Assembly: GCF_009296165.1 (NCBI RefSeq)
Contig: NZ_VUAZ01000041.1
Span: 1 to 64,000, forward strand
DNA from: Pseudomonas kitaguniensis
Lineage (GTDB): Bacteria > Pseudomonadota > Gammaproteobacteria > Pseudomonadales > Pseudomonadaceae
DNA: 64,000 nucleotides
Reading direction: 5' to 3'
Shown here in pieces: positions 39,301-47,601 of this stretch. Every line of letters starts with the position of its first letter. The first letter of the stretch is position 1. The notes below the pieces were generated by a model that saw nothing but the letters and a program-made list of their open reading frames with translations, was not told where the DNA came from and did no database searches. The position numbers and the translations under genes were made by a program.

Positions 39301-39381
39301 ACATTGGTGACCCTTGGGTTGATTCCGGTGCTCTATGTGGTGCTGTTCAATAAAAAATCGGCCGACACCGCTGTGCAATAG
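36322..39381 (+). CDS. RND multidrug efflux permease (HAE1-like), proton-relay variant
   Basis: A 1019-residue inner membrane pump. It has the duplicated RND plan: a first transmembrane helix (LTLFTALLILIAGVATF), a large periplasmic loop, helices 2-6, a second loop and helices 8-12. Transmembrane helix 4 reads LALGLLVDNGIVIAED. Most HAE1 pumps have two adjacent aspartates here (407/408 in AcrB); this one has Asp404 followed by Asn405. The gene ends an operon with an outer membrane factor, a MipA/OmpV protein and an adaptor, giving a complete tripartite pump. The substrate is unknown. Control by the divergent two-component system is likely. Confidence 0.93.
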   Translation: MINLTRHALGASRLTLFTALLILIAGVATFLSFPTQEEPSVTIRDALVSIQFPGLPSERAEELLARPTEEKLRELSQIKNIVTTVHPGSVVIQVTARDEIKDLGVLWQQVRNKVADAGADFPPGTQGPFVDDNFGRVAVASIAITAPGYSMSEMRGPLKRLRDQLGGLPGIGQVTLHGMQDQQLSIDFNPQRLAGLGLSPQQLFQQLQQQNVLAPGGIANIGGQITTLTVTGEVLSVEQLRQLPIQLPGVDGTTQSLALGAIAQISVMAADPPQTAAVYQGQDAVVLAVSMAAGQNIHQFGTALRARLAQLEQQLPLGFTAHVVTFQADVVDQQMAKMKHVMIETVVIVMAVVMLFLGWRTGLVVGAIVPLTILGTLIAMRMLGVELQTVSIAAIILALGLLVDNGIVIAEDIERRLHAGEDRRQACEDAGRTLAIPLLTSSLVIVLAFSPFFLGQTSTNEYLRSLAIVLTLTLLGSWLLSVTVTPLLCLYFAKVPGHKAAEDSYDNGFYRGYRAVIRQVLLHKVLFLIAMLVLLAAAVFELMRVPYDFLPQSDRMQFQVPITLEPGSGSRKTLQSVREISLWLGKEPQVVDSIGYVGDGGPRIVLGLNPPLPASETAYFTVSVKAGTDIDAVIANMRRYLLKQHPELRAEPKRFSLGTTEAGVAIYRVIGPDENVIRTLAGQIEQALRNMPGTLDVRNDWSTRLARYTVEVDAHGARRAGVDTQAIAQALQLHFGGIQVSSLQDNETRVPLVVREPASANHDAPDLRGILVYPADGSTPLPLTAIARIVASSEPSTLVRRNQERCITVVGHNPLLTATSIVEQLAPQVVALALPPGYRIELGGEIEDSAEANQALLQYLPHALIAMLLLFVWQFNSLRKVLIVISAIPFVLIGVAIALLITGYPFGFMATFGLLSLAGIIVNNAVLLLERIEAELHDGLPVYEAVVNAAVKRLRPIVMTKLTCIIGLIPLMLFAGPLWEGMAITLMGGLALGTLVTLGLIPVLYVVLFNKKSADTAVQ

Positions 39382-39559
39382 TCGCGCGAAACATGGGAAA
39401 AAACCGCTACACGTTCCTATGATTTACAGGTGATGCGTTCAAAAAGGCGTGGTTATCATGACCCTCTAGTACCCAAGGCCTGCCGATGGCGACGCTGTCA
39501 GCACGCATCTGAGCGTAGAGTGGGCCTCATGAGCGGCAGATTGCTTCATACACCGGCCG

Positions 39560-39578
39560 GCCAGACACTTCGTCTGGC
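39560..39578. terminator. Hairpin between the RND permease and DUF962 genes
   Basis: A perfect 7-bp stem, GCCAGAC and GTCTGGC, around the loop ACTTC, extended outward by partial GGCC pairing. It sits in a 217-bp gap between convergent genes. No T-run follows on the plus strand, so this is a weak terminator candidate. Nothing else was found in the gap. Confidence 0.4.
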
Positions 39579-39598
39579 GGCCTATCTTCCAGCATCTG

Positions 39599-39910
39599 TC
39601 AGAACGGTATTTTTCCCGTCAGTATTTCCCACCACATTCGCCAATCCCCAGCAAAACTCTTCAAGGGGTGCTTGAAAGTGGCCGGTCGGTTTTTCTCGAA
39701 GAAAAAATGCCCGACCCAGGCAAATGTGTAAGCCTCAATAAATGCCAGCACCAGCAACCACCACACACCGGTTACTAAGCCCACCACCAGCAGGACGACT
39801 GCAAGCGTCGATCCGATAAAATGCAGTCGACGTGACGTTCTATTCAGGTGTTCACTCAGATAGAACCTGTAGAACTCACCGACTGCTTCGCCCTTCTCTG
39901 CTCTGTTCAT
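39599..39910 (-). CDS. DUF962/Mpo1-like membrane protein
   Basis: A 103-residue protein with two hydrophobic segments (about 32-50 and 52-68). It has the family's histidine pattern: FYLSEHLNRTSRRLHFIG and AWVGHFFFEKNRPATF. The C-terminal LKSFAGDWRMWWEIL is also typical of DUF962. The yeast relative Mpo1 is an iron-dependent dioxygenase that shortens 2-hydroxy fatty acids. It is the last gene after the flavin monooxygenase and SDR genes, 16 bases downstream, so a lipid oxidation role is plausible but inferred. Confidence 0.88.
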   Translation of the reverse strand: MNRAEKGEAVGEFYRFYLSEHLNRTSRRLHFIGSTLAVVLLVVGLVTGVWWLLVLAFIEAYTFAWVGHFFFEKNRPATFKHPLKSFAGDWRMWWEILTGKIPF

Positions 39911-39926
39911 ATTACCGCCCCTTGGC

Positions 39927-40797
39927 TCATTTCAGGCGCCAGCCTTCACCGTCTCTGGTTATCAACCCTCGCTGCTCGAGCGACACGACATAGTTGCGAT
40001 GGCCCTTTTCGCTCTTGCGCCGGAACAAGGGCAATATGTGCGGTAAAATTCCCGGCACCAGCATGGCTAACCGCGCAGTCCAGGATTCACTGGGACGAAC
40101 GAACAGTTCCAGCCGAGGTTTTTCCAGCGCTTTGATGACGGTTTTAGCCACGTCTGCGGGCATTTGAGGCGGATCCATAAACTGCATCTTGTTGCCATTT
40201 TCAATGGCCTCACGCATCAGCATCGGCGTCTCCGTCGCGGACGGATTCACAATGGTAAATTTTACGCCTAAGCGTTTGCCATCCAACCCCAAGCAAAGCA
40301 TGGCGCCACGCAGGCCAAATTTTGTTGCCGAATAAATGCATGTTTCCGGCATGGGAAATAATCCCCCTAAGGAAACAATTGAAATAACCCGTCCGTCACT
40401 GGCTTGTTGCAACAAGGGTAGAAACGCCTGACACAGTTCCAAAGGAACCATCATATTGAGCTGGACTTCACGCGCAATCGATACAGTTGGCCTGGTCTCG
40501 AATGGAATATTGCTTAATATCCCGGCGTTATTGACCAGCAGATCGAGGCGACCGATCTCACTACTTACATAGTTCACAAGCCCCCCAAGCGCTTCACGAT
40601 CGGTAAGGTCCGCCTGATAGGTCAATGCCTGGGGCCCGAGGGCAGTGGCGGCCTCGGCCAGGCGCACCGCATCAATATCGACCAGCACGCATTTGACACC
40701 GCGGGCGATCAGCGCCGCCGCGATCGCCCGCCCCAACCCACCGGCGGCCTCCCGTAATCAGCGCTGTCCAGCCCGTAAATGACGTATTACTCGCCAT
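39927..40797 (-). pseudogene. Short-chain dehydrogenase/reductase with one frameshift near the start
   Basis: The N-terminus (ATG 40797, MASNTSFTGWTALITGG) and the body (GRAIAAALIARGVKCV onward) are in different frames. Removing one base near 40746-40750 rejoins them and recreates the cofactor motif TGGAGGLG, which shows where the extra base lies. The body has NNAG (LVNNAGI), the catalytic YSATK (CIYSATKFGLRG) and a C-terminal extension, for about 289 residues when repaired. It is a classical NAD(P)-dependent alcohol or ketone oxidoreductase. It overlaps the end of the flavin monooxygenase gene by 11 bases, so the two enzymes probably act in sequence. As written only a short peptide would be made from the true start. 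Confidence 0.85.
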
Positions 40798-42211
40798 GCA
40801 GACTCTCCCCCAGCACTTCATGAACCACAGGAGCAGCGCTCTTTGGAAAGGGCTGATCGAGCTTGATGGCTGCATACAGATCCTCAGTCAAGCGCGGCCA
40901 ATGCATGCGTGTGCGTAGCGTCTCCAGGTAAGCAGTGAAGGACCGAGCATCCAGATAAACCGCATGCCGGTCCGATTGAACAAACTGAATCCCGCCACTG
41001 AGGTCCGGCTCGTCGCTCTGAATCAATTGATCGAATTGGCGCGCGGTGTCGAGCCCATCCAGCTGCGCCCGAAAATACGCAGCCAGGGTGAGCGCCTGGG
41101 TATCGAAAAGCTTGAAAGCACTGGAGTTCTGGTCGAGGTAACCGATGGCGCAGAGGTTACGGTGAGTGCGGCTGAACATCGACAGATAAAGCAGGGGCCT
41201 GCCATGCTTCCATTCGAAAAACTGCGCAGCGCATTCAGCGCCCCATTTGAAGCCTGTGGCACAAAGAATCAAGTCGATCTTTTCGCGTGCACCATCTGAA
41301 AAAATGACGAAATCACCCTCCAACCTGTCGATGTTTTTACGCACCGCAATATTGCCGTGCTGAAGATGATGCAGCAGTTGCGAGTTCACGATCGGGTGGG
41401 TCTCGAACAAACGATGATCAGGCTTCGGTAAGCCCCATCGTGTCAGGTCTCCCACAAGCAGCTTCAATAAGAACTTGAAGACAGGCCTGGCCAGCCACAA
41501 AGGGAGGTGCGGCCCATTTTCACCGAACACATCGGCAGGTACACCAAACACATGCTTGGGAATGAAGTAGTAACCACGGCGCATGCTGATAAAGGCTTGT
41601 TTTGCGTGAATGGCGGCCTCGCAGGAAATGTCCGCGCCAGAATTTCCCGCGCCCACCACCAACACGTTCTTACCTTGGAATTCCGATCCGGATTGAAACG
41701 AGTTGGAATGGCGTATTTCCCCATTAAACTCACCACGAAACGCTGGCAGGTTGGGCTTCCAGTTTGTCCCGGTCGCTAACACGATCCAACGGTATCGCCG
41801 TGTAGAACCATCACTCAGGCTGACGGACCAGTGCCCGTCAGGATCCTTTCTAATCAGGGTTACCGTTGTACTGAACTGAATAGACTCACGCAGCCCGAAT
41901 GCTGCAGCGAAGCTCCTGAGATAGTGCGCGATTTGACGGTGGGAGGGGTATTCCGGAAAGTCCCTGGGCATTGGAAACCCGACGAATCCCGACAGATCCC
42001 TGGACGAGATAAAATGCGCCGAATCGTACATCGGTGTGCCGACATTGTTGATGTCCCAAATCCCTCCTACATCCGAATGCCGCTCGAACTGGTCATAGGT
42101 AATTTTCTTTGCTTTGAGTGCGCGTGCGGCACTCAGCCCACCAGGCCCGGCGCCAATAATGCAGGCGCTATTTCCTCGGTCGATAATCGCTGCGTCTTGT
42201 TCTGATTTCAT
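40787..42211 (-). CDS. Flavin-containing monooxygenase (FMO / Baeyer-Villiger-like)
   Basis: A 474-residue enzyme with two Rossmann motifs: FAD-binding GAGPGG (20-25) and NADPH-binding GAGNSG (187-192). Between them is the FMO fingerprint FNGEIRHSNSF (162-172). It would insert oxygen into a ketone or oxygenate a soft nucleophile, using NADPH and O2 in the cytosol. AAGGGA precedes the ATG. It is the first gene of the FMO-SDR-DUF962 operon and is divergent from an AraC-type regulator 222 bases away. A ketone made or consumed by the SDR would fit a Baeyer-Villiger reaction, but the substrate is not known. Confidence 0.92.
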   Translation of the reverse strand: MKSEQDAAIIDRGNSACIIGAGPGGLSAARALKAKKITYDQFERHSDVGGIWDINNVGTPMYDSAHFISSRDLSGFVGFPMPRDFPEYPSHRQIAHYLRSFAAAFGLRESIQFSTTVTLIRKDPDGHWSVSLSDGSTRRYRWIVLATGTNWKPNLPAFRGEFNGEIRHSNSFQSGSEFQGKNVLVVGAGNSGADISCEAAIHAKQAFISMRRGYYFIPKHVFGVPADVFGENGPHLPLWLARPVFKFLLKLLVGDLTRWGLPKPDHRLFETHPIVNSQLLHHLQHGNIAVRKNIDRLEGDFVIFSDGAREKIDLILCATGFKWGAECAAQFFEWKHGRPLLYLSMFSRTHRNLCAIGYLDQNSSAFKLFDTQALTLAAYFRAQLDGLDTARQFDQLIQSDEPDLSGGIQFVQSDRHAVYLDARSFTAYLETLRTRMHWPRLTEDLYAAIKLDQPFPKSAAPVVHEVLGESLHGE

Positions 42212-42433
42212 AGCGCTTCCCTTGAATATCCAGTTCGGTGTTGAACCAAAATCTAAAGGGAAGTCGGTGCTTTTGATGAGCCTTTCGCGGCCATTCAGGG
42301 GACCATGGAGGACAGATAAGCTGCGCGCACAGGAAACTCACCCGTTATGCCCGCAATAGCAGAAAGGGAGGTGTTAGATTACCGACCGAAAGGTATCGTC
42401 TACAGACTCATTCTGATGGAGAGCGTGTGATCT
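42212..42433. promoter_or_regulatory. Divergent control region of the FMO operon and AraC gene
   Basis: A 222-bp gap between divergent starts. It must hold both promoters, but I found neither a well-matched sigma-70 promoter nor a clear inverted repeat that would mark an operator. Confidence 0.4.
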
Positions 42434-43480
42434 ATGTTAGAGCCCGCAGCCGCTGCCCAGCACTGGAAGCAGCATCCCCAACAAAATGAAGCGGTGGTGG
42501 TTCCCAACGTCGCGCGGGCGTTGTTCAGCCTGTTAATGGAAAGCGGGCTCTCGACGGAGCGCATTTGTCGCGGGCTCGGCTTCGGTTATGCCGAACTGCT
42601 TGATCTGGACATGCGCTTGTCTTATCGGCAAACCCGAATGCTGATTACTCGAACGCAGCGAGTGGTCAAGGATCCTGCGCTGGGCCTATCTACCGGCGCA
42701 CGTCAGACCCCGGTGTCTTGGGGGTTTGCGGGCCTGGCCATGCTGACCTGTAAAACGCTGGGTGAAGCCATCACCTACGGTCTCGAACACCAAGGTGATA
42801 CCGGTGCTTTACTGGAGCACCGTGCCTGCGTCCATCCCAATGAGTTCATCATTGAGGTCAAACCCAAAGTGTTTGATCTGGAAATTGAGCCCTTCTTGAT
42901 CGAAGAAGCCTTTTCGAGCGCGGTGTCCGTGGTAAGGCGGCTTATCGGGCCAGCCTTCAACCCCCTCAGGGTAGAGTTGTCGTACGCTCGCCCGAATTAT
43001 GCCCAGGCCTATCGGCGCGAATTTCGTTGCCCGATAAAATTCATGGCCGGGAAAAATCGCTTGATCTGCGAAGCCCATTGGTTGAACGCACGCCTGCCGG
43101 ATTACGACGACATGGCGTGTGGACCCTTGCGGGCGAAATTGGATCAGTTGATGAACAGAGGCGATTCACGAAATGATTTGATCGAAACCCTCTCCAGTCA
43201 TATCCGCCTCAACCTCGACGATCCTGAAGCGCTTCAGACCTTTTCCAAGGCGCTCAACATGAGTGAGCGTACCCTGCGTCGTCGCCTGACGGACCTGGGC
43301 GTGACGTACAGCGGGCTGCTGGATCGAGTCAGGCACGAGCGTGCTTGTGACTTACTGCAAAACACCCGTATGTCGATAGCTGACATTGCGCACACCATCG
43401 GCTTTAGCGACGCACGGGGCTTCAGGCGCGCCTTCAAACGCTGGACGGGTGCGTTGCCGAATACGCAGCGCACCACCTGA
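42434..43480 (+). CDS. AraC-family transcriptional regulator (OruR/ArgR-like, GHTH type)
   Basis: A 348-residue protein. The N-terminal two thirds is the arabinose-binding-like sensor domain of the Pseudomonas OruR/VqsM type (GFAGLAMLTCKTLGEAI, then SYARPNYAQAYRREFRCPIKF, in short form). The C-terminal double helix-turn-helix spans about 250-345, with ALNMSERTLRRRL and DIAHTIGFSDARGFRRAF. It is divergent from the FMO operon and ends 9 bases from the stop of the convergent MFS-SDR gene. It likely activates the FMO operon in response to a substrate. A second paralogue lies at 54954. Confidence 0.92.
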   Translation: MLEPAAAAQHWKQHPQQNEAVVVPNVARALFSLLMESGLSTERICRGLGFGYAELLDLDMRLSYRQTRMLITRTQRVVKDPALGLSTGARQTPVSWGFAGLAMLTCKTLGEAITYGLEHQGDTGALLEHRACVHPNEFIIEVKPKVFDLEIEPFLIEEAFSSAVSVVRRLIGPAFNPLRVELSYARPNYAQAYRREFRCPIKFMAGKNRLICEAHWLNARLPDYDDMACGPLRAKLDQLMNRGDSRNDLIETLSSHIRLNLDDPEALQTFSKALNMSERTLRRRLTDLGVTYSGLLDRVRHERACDLLQNTRMSIADIAHTIGFSDARGFRRAFKRWTGALPNTQRTT

Positions 43481-43489
43481 TGTCAGACT

Positions 43490-45464
43490 TTATGCCGAGG
43501 TGTTCTTGAAGGTAATCACGGGTGAAGACGCGCTGCTGTCATTGGCCAACACCGGCAACTCTCGACGCAATACCCAGAGCGTGATCGGTTTGGGCAGAAC
43601 TCTGGCCAAACGGATCAGCCACCTCATCGATAAAGGAAACAAGTAGTCCCAGCGCTGGCTGCGCATTGCGTAGAGCATGTGATCGACGGCTGCCGCTTCG
43701 GAAATTTCCAGCGGTGCCGGCATGCCATCGTTTGCGGTTTTAGCGGTGGCCACAAACCTGGGTAGAGCGACAGAAAGCGAATACCTCTGTTACCAAACTC
43801 AATGCGACATGTATCAATCAACAGGCGCAGTGCGCCTTTAGCGGCGCAATATGGGCCCTGCAACGTCACCCCCAGGAACCCCGCCAGTGAATTGGTGTGC
43901 ACGACAAAACCATGCCCCTGGCGACTCATATGCTCCAGGGCGGGGAACAGATAATTGACCACCACATCATAGTTCGAGCGCATATACGCAGTGACGTCGG
44001 ACGCACTCATCTCACGCATATCCAACGCAGGTGCACCGCCTGCATTCAGTACGACCACATCCAGACGACCGTACAGCTCGACAATTTCACCCACCAGATC
44101 GGCCGCCGCATGCTCATCCAGGGCGTCCACTGCCGAGACCAGGCATTTGCCACCCTGGAGCGTGATTTCCAGTTGCAGGTCGTTCAACAGCTCCTTGCGC
44201 CGAGCCGTGGCCACAACCCAGGCGCCTTCCTGCGCCAGACGCACCGCCAGAGCGCGCCCCATGCCTGAGGACGCCCCCACCACCAGGACCACTTTGCGTG
44301 CAAAGCTGACGCGGTTGCTTGCCGGGCACCGGCGAAGCAAGCCGACCAACGTCAATGCAATCAGCGAGAACACGGCGCTGACCAACAGCACGTACTCGGC
44401 GTTCTCCCCCACCACCCATTGTGACGCCATCAAGGGCCCAAAAGCGCACCCCAACAACTGCATGCCCGGCACCAACGCGGCAACTCGCCCCGAAGGATCA
44501 AGTTGCAGAGCAATACGTACCTGGAAGGGTGTCAGCATCAGCCAGACCAGGCCAAATGCGCCGCACAGCAGCAGAAATACCCTGACGCCCATATCCGCAG
44601 AAAAATACATACCCAGCGCGATGCCGCCCAACAACAAAGCGGCGACGGCCAACAACGAAAAGTCCGAGACCCGGCGTACCAGGACGATCCCCAGGCAGCC
44701 GCCCAATACCTGCATGAGCAAGGTACCGGAGATCAGCAATTGTGCGTTTTGCGCATCAAGCCCCACGTATTTGCTTAACGGCTCAAGATAAGCCCAAAGC
44801 CCACCAATCGCGCTGAGCTGCATAAAGACCAGCCCGAGCAATAACAGGTGATTAAGACCCCAACCGAACCCGGCATCATCCGTTCGCTGTGCTTGCTGAT
44901 TGGCCAGCCGAATGGGTTGCCACCGAACCAACAACAAAGAAGCTGCCGTCAGCGTACCCAGGAACACGAAACCATAAGACGAGGTGCTCTGAATAGGCAG
45001 CACCCAATACGCCAACACCGCAGCCACCAAGGCCTGGCCAAGGGTTTGCACCACCATGAACACCCCCGCCACGCGGTCAGGTGCCGGGCCTTGACGATCA
45101 GGTTCACGGTGCCCCATAACAGCAAACCTTCGGCCAGGCCGGCCAAGGCCCGCGCCACTGCCAGTGCGCCATCCCCGGTGGTATTGGCCGTGACCAGGTC
45201 CATACCCGATGCCGCCAGGATAGCGACGACGGTGAGCTGGCGCAGGCTGAACACGGAGCGCAATAAATCGCCCAGGACGACACCCAGCCCCAGCGCGAGA
45301 ATTTCGCCCATTGCAACCAAGCCGACGCCCTCAAGTGAAAGCCGGTTCTGCGCCAGCAACTCTCCCAGCAACAAGGGTTGCAGCCCCACCATCAGCACGG
45401 CGATAGAGCCCAGCGCCAAGGCGACACTCAGGTGTTTACGGGAAACAGCGGACGGCATGTGCAT
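43490..45464 (-). pseudogene. MFS transporter-SDR fusion protein, broken by two indels
   Basis: The first frame (ATG 45464, MHMPSAVSRKHLSV) gives the first MFS helices. One base is missing near 45083-45092; coding continues in the next frame as further helices and then runs directly, with no stop and no start codon, into an SDR domain: VVLVVGASSGMGRALA, VVLNAGG, and the catalytic GPYCAAKGALR. A second missing base near 43752-43757 shifts the last 80 or so residues (FVATAKTAND to ITFKNTSA). Repaired, the protein is about 658 residues. The two domains are joined in-frame in the sequence as given. It is the last gene of the long minus-strand operon. Coupled uptake or efflux and oxidation of one compound would be the obvious inference. 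Confidence 0.8.
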
Positions 45465-45488
45465 GGCGTTACACCTCTTGAAGGGTTT

Positions 45489-46109
45489 TCAGTAACCACG
45501 GTTTTCCGGCGGAATCTCGCCTTGGGCAAAACATTGCGTCGCACGTTGCTCATCCTTCATCAGTCGGCTGTTGGCAACTCGCACTACCCACCAAGGCAGC
45601 AGTGTCATCTTGGCACCGGAGGCCTTGGCGAGGGTGAACGCCTTGGCGCATTTTTCAAACAGCTGCGCATTCATCGCCATCCGGGTACCGGTGGTGCCCA
45701 GGGTCGCGGGCACGCCCTTGATCAACACGGCATTGCCGCCCCGCTGCAAGGCGCCGGCAATGTCCTGGACTGACGCCGCCGGCGCCCCCATGTGGCCAAT
45801 ATGCCGTGCCTGCTCATCAAACAGAATGGGCATAACCCCGCCAAAGTCTGCCAAGCGCTGGGCGAAGTCTCCTCCGCCCAGCAAAATGGCACCGACGTCA
45901 CTCCGGGCACGGTAGATCGCCTGGTGGGTCTGGCTGTCACCCAGCACATGTACCGGCCAACCGACGTGGGTGGGGGCCAAGTCATCCAACGGGCCCCACC
46001 ACATGCTTTGCTCGCCCGGTATACGCAAGGAAAAACTGCTCCCCTCCTGTACCAGACCCACCAGCCGTTGCCGGATTTCCAGCCATTGTTGCCGCAGTAC
46101 ATCCTGCAT
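45489..46109 (-). CDS. Class II aldolase-like protein, apparently lacking the metal site
   Basis: Starting at ATG 46109 (MQDVLRQQW), with GAGGTGAG upstream, gives 206 residues; a GTG at 46118 is an alternative. The fold looks like class II aldolase/adducin: SFSLRIPGEQSMWWG, then QAIYRARSDVGAILLGG, then VQDIAGALQRGGNAVLIKGV. However, the metal-binding HxH that should follow the ARSDV segment is replaced by LLGGGDF, so aldolase chemistry is unlikely in the usual form. It lies in the same operon as the intact class II aldolase at 47598, which suggests a partner or regulatory subunit. The function is unknown. Confidence 0.75.
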   Translation of the reverse strand: MQDVLRQQWLEIRQRLVGLVQEGSSFSLRIPGEQSMWWGPLDDLAPTHVGWPVHVLGDSQTHQAIYRARSDVGAILLGGGDFAQRLADFGGVMPILFDEQARHIGHMGAPAASVQDIAGALQRGGNAVLIKGVPATLGTTGTRMAMNAQLFEKCAKAFTLAKASGAKMTLLPWWVVRVANSRLMKDEQRATQCFAQGEIPPENRGY

Positions 46110-46119
46110 CACGCTCACC

Positions 46120-47601
46120 TCACACCAGTTGAAAAACGGCGTCGAATCGCTCGAGCGCGTCGTCGATGACGTCGTCGGTATCAGCCAGGCTGGTATAGAT
46201 CCGGCTGCCGGCCAGCGTGATCAACCCATGTGCCGTATAAGCCGCACCCATTTCTTCCATCATGTGTTTACGCGACTTGGCTTCATGACGTGCACGCAGC
46301 AACTTGAGCGGGTTGCTGGTATCCAGCAACAACACGCCTGAGGTTTGCAGGTGCACGATCGAGCCCATGTTATAGGCCACATACGGTAGGCCACGGCGGT
46401 TAATGATTTCGTCCAGCCCCTTGCGCATACGGTCACCAGCGCGTCCCGCCAAAGCCGGCGCATTCAGTTTGCGCGCCTCGGTCAAAGCGTAGTAGCCCGC
46501 CACGCAGGACAGCGGGTTGGCCGACAACGTGCCGCCGACAAAGGCCCGTCGTGCAGAAGTACCAATACCGCCGGCGAGCAGCTGCATCACCTCCCTGCGC
46601 CCGCCGATGGCACCGGCCATGGGGTAGCCGCCGGTCAGGCATTTGCCAAGTACGGTGATGTCCGGCATCACGTTGAAATACGCTTGTGCGCCCCCCAGGC
46701 CCGCACGGAAACCCGTGACCACTTCATCGAAAATCAGCAACGTGTCGAACTCGTCGCAGAGCTTGCGCAGTTGACGGTTGAAGTCCGGGTGCACCGGGCG
46801 CGTGCCGCTTTCCGGGCCAAAGGGTTCGACCATGATCGCCGCCGTGCCGCCGCGCAGGCGATTGATCTGCAAGCGCCGACGCAACGCGTCCAGGTTATTC
46901 GGCGGGCTTTCCTGGGTGTTAGCCGTGGCGCCGCGTGGAATGCCGACGGCCTCCATACGGCCGGTGCCCGGCAATCGCATGCCGTATACCAACTGGTCAC
47001 TCCAACCGTGATACGCCCCGCCGATCTTGATCACCCATTTCTTGCGGGTATACGCGCGCGCCAGGCGCACCGCCGCCATGACCGCCTCGGTACCGGAGCC
47101 CAGCAGGCGCACCATGTCGACGCCAGGCATCACTTCGCAGACCAACTGCGCCAGCTTCACCTCGTATTCATGCAGCAGGCCGGTGACCGGACCGCAGTCG
47201 TCGAGGATCCGATTGACCTGCTCACGAATCGCCGGATGGTTGGAGCCCAGCAAAGTCGGCCCGCCGGCCTGTAGAAAATCGATATAGCGGTTGCCGTCCA
47301 CATCGGTCAGGTGCGCGCCCTTGGCCTGGGCGATGGCGAGGGGGAACGGGTGATTGAACGCGAGGTTATGCTGCACGCCCCCCGGTATGAATTTTTTGGC
47401 CCCCTCGGCGAGCCGCTTCGAACCCTGGCAGCGCTCGTCGAAGTAGCCCATGACCTTGTTCAGCGCCTCACGCTTCAAGGGGCGAATGGGTTGCTTGACC
47501 AGCGCATCGAACCGTCGATAGAGCGAGTCAACATCAGGCCATTGCGAAACTGCGGAATCTGCCGCCGCAGGCAATGTGATGGGGTCCAGGGGTTTGTTCA
47601 T
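46120..47601 (-). CDS. Class III PLP aminotransferase, glutamate-1-semialdehyde aminomutase-like
   Basis: Starting at ATG 47601 (MNKPLDPITL), which overlaps the previous stop (ATGA), gives 493 residues. The PLP lysine is Lys320 in VLGKCLTGGYP, the PLP-interacting Asp292 is in FDEVVTGFRAG, and LGSGTEAV marks the cofactor loop. It resembles GSA aminomutases, but the 70-residue N-terminal extension and the operon context (FGGY kinase, aldolase) argue against heme synthesis. It more likely transfers an amino group to or from a keto acid or sugar-derived aldehyde. The gene is intact. Confidence 0.88.
   Translation of the reverse strand: MNKPLDPITLPAAADSAVSQWPDVDSLYRRFDALVKQPIRPLKREALNKVMGYFDERCQGSKRLAEGAKKFIPGGVQHNLAFNHPFPLAIAQAKGAHLTDVDGNRYIDFLQAGGPTLLGSNHPAIREQVNRILDDCGPVTGLLHEYEVKLAQLVCEVMPGVDMVRLLGSGTEAVMAAVRLARAYTRKKWVIKIGGAYHGWSDQLVYGMRLPGTGRMEAVGIPRGATANTQESPPNNLDALRRRLQINRLRGGTAAIMVEPFGPESGTRPVHPDFNRQLRKLCDEFDTLLIFDEVVTGFRAGLGGAQAYFNVMPDITVLGKCLTGGYPMAGAIGGRREVMQLLAGGIGTSARRAFVGGTLSANPLSCVAGYYALTEARKLNAPALAGRAGDRMRKGLDEIINRRGLPYVAYNMGSIVHLQTSGVLLLDTSNPLKLLRARHEAKSRKHMMEEMGAAYTAHGLITLAGSRIYTSLADTDDVIDDALERFDAVFQLV

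Noticed and set aside
46120..47601. hemL (heme pathway GSA aminomutase)
   Set aside because: N-terminal extension and operon context do not fit heme synthesis; the family resemblance is only at class III level.
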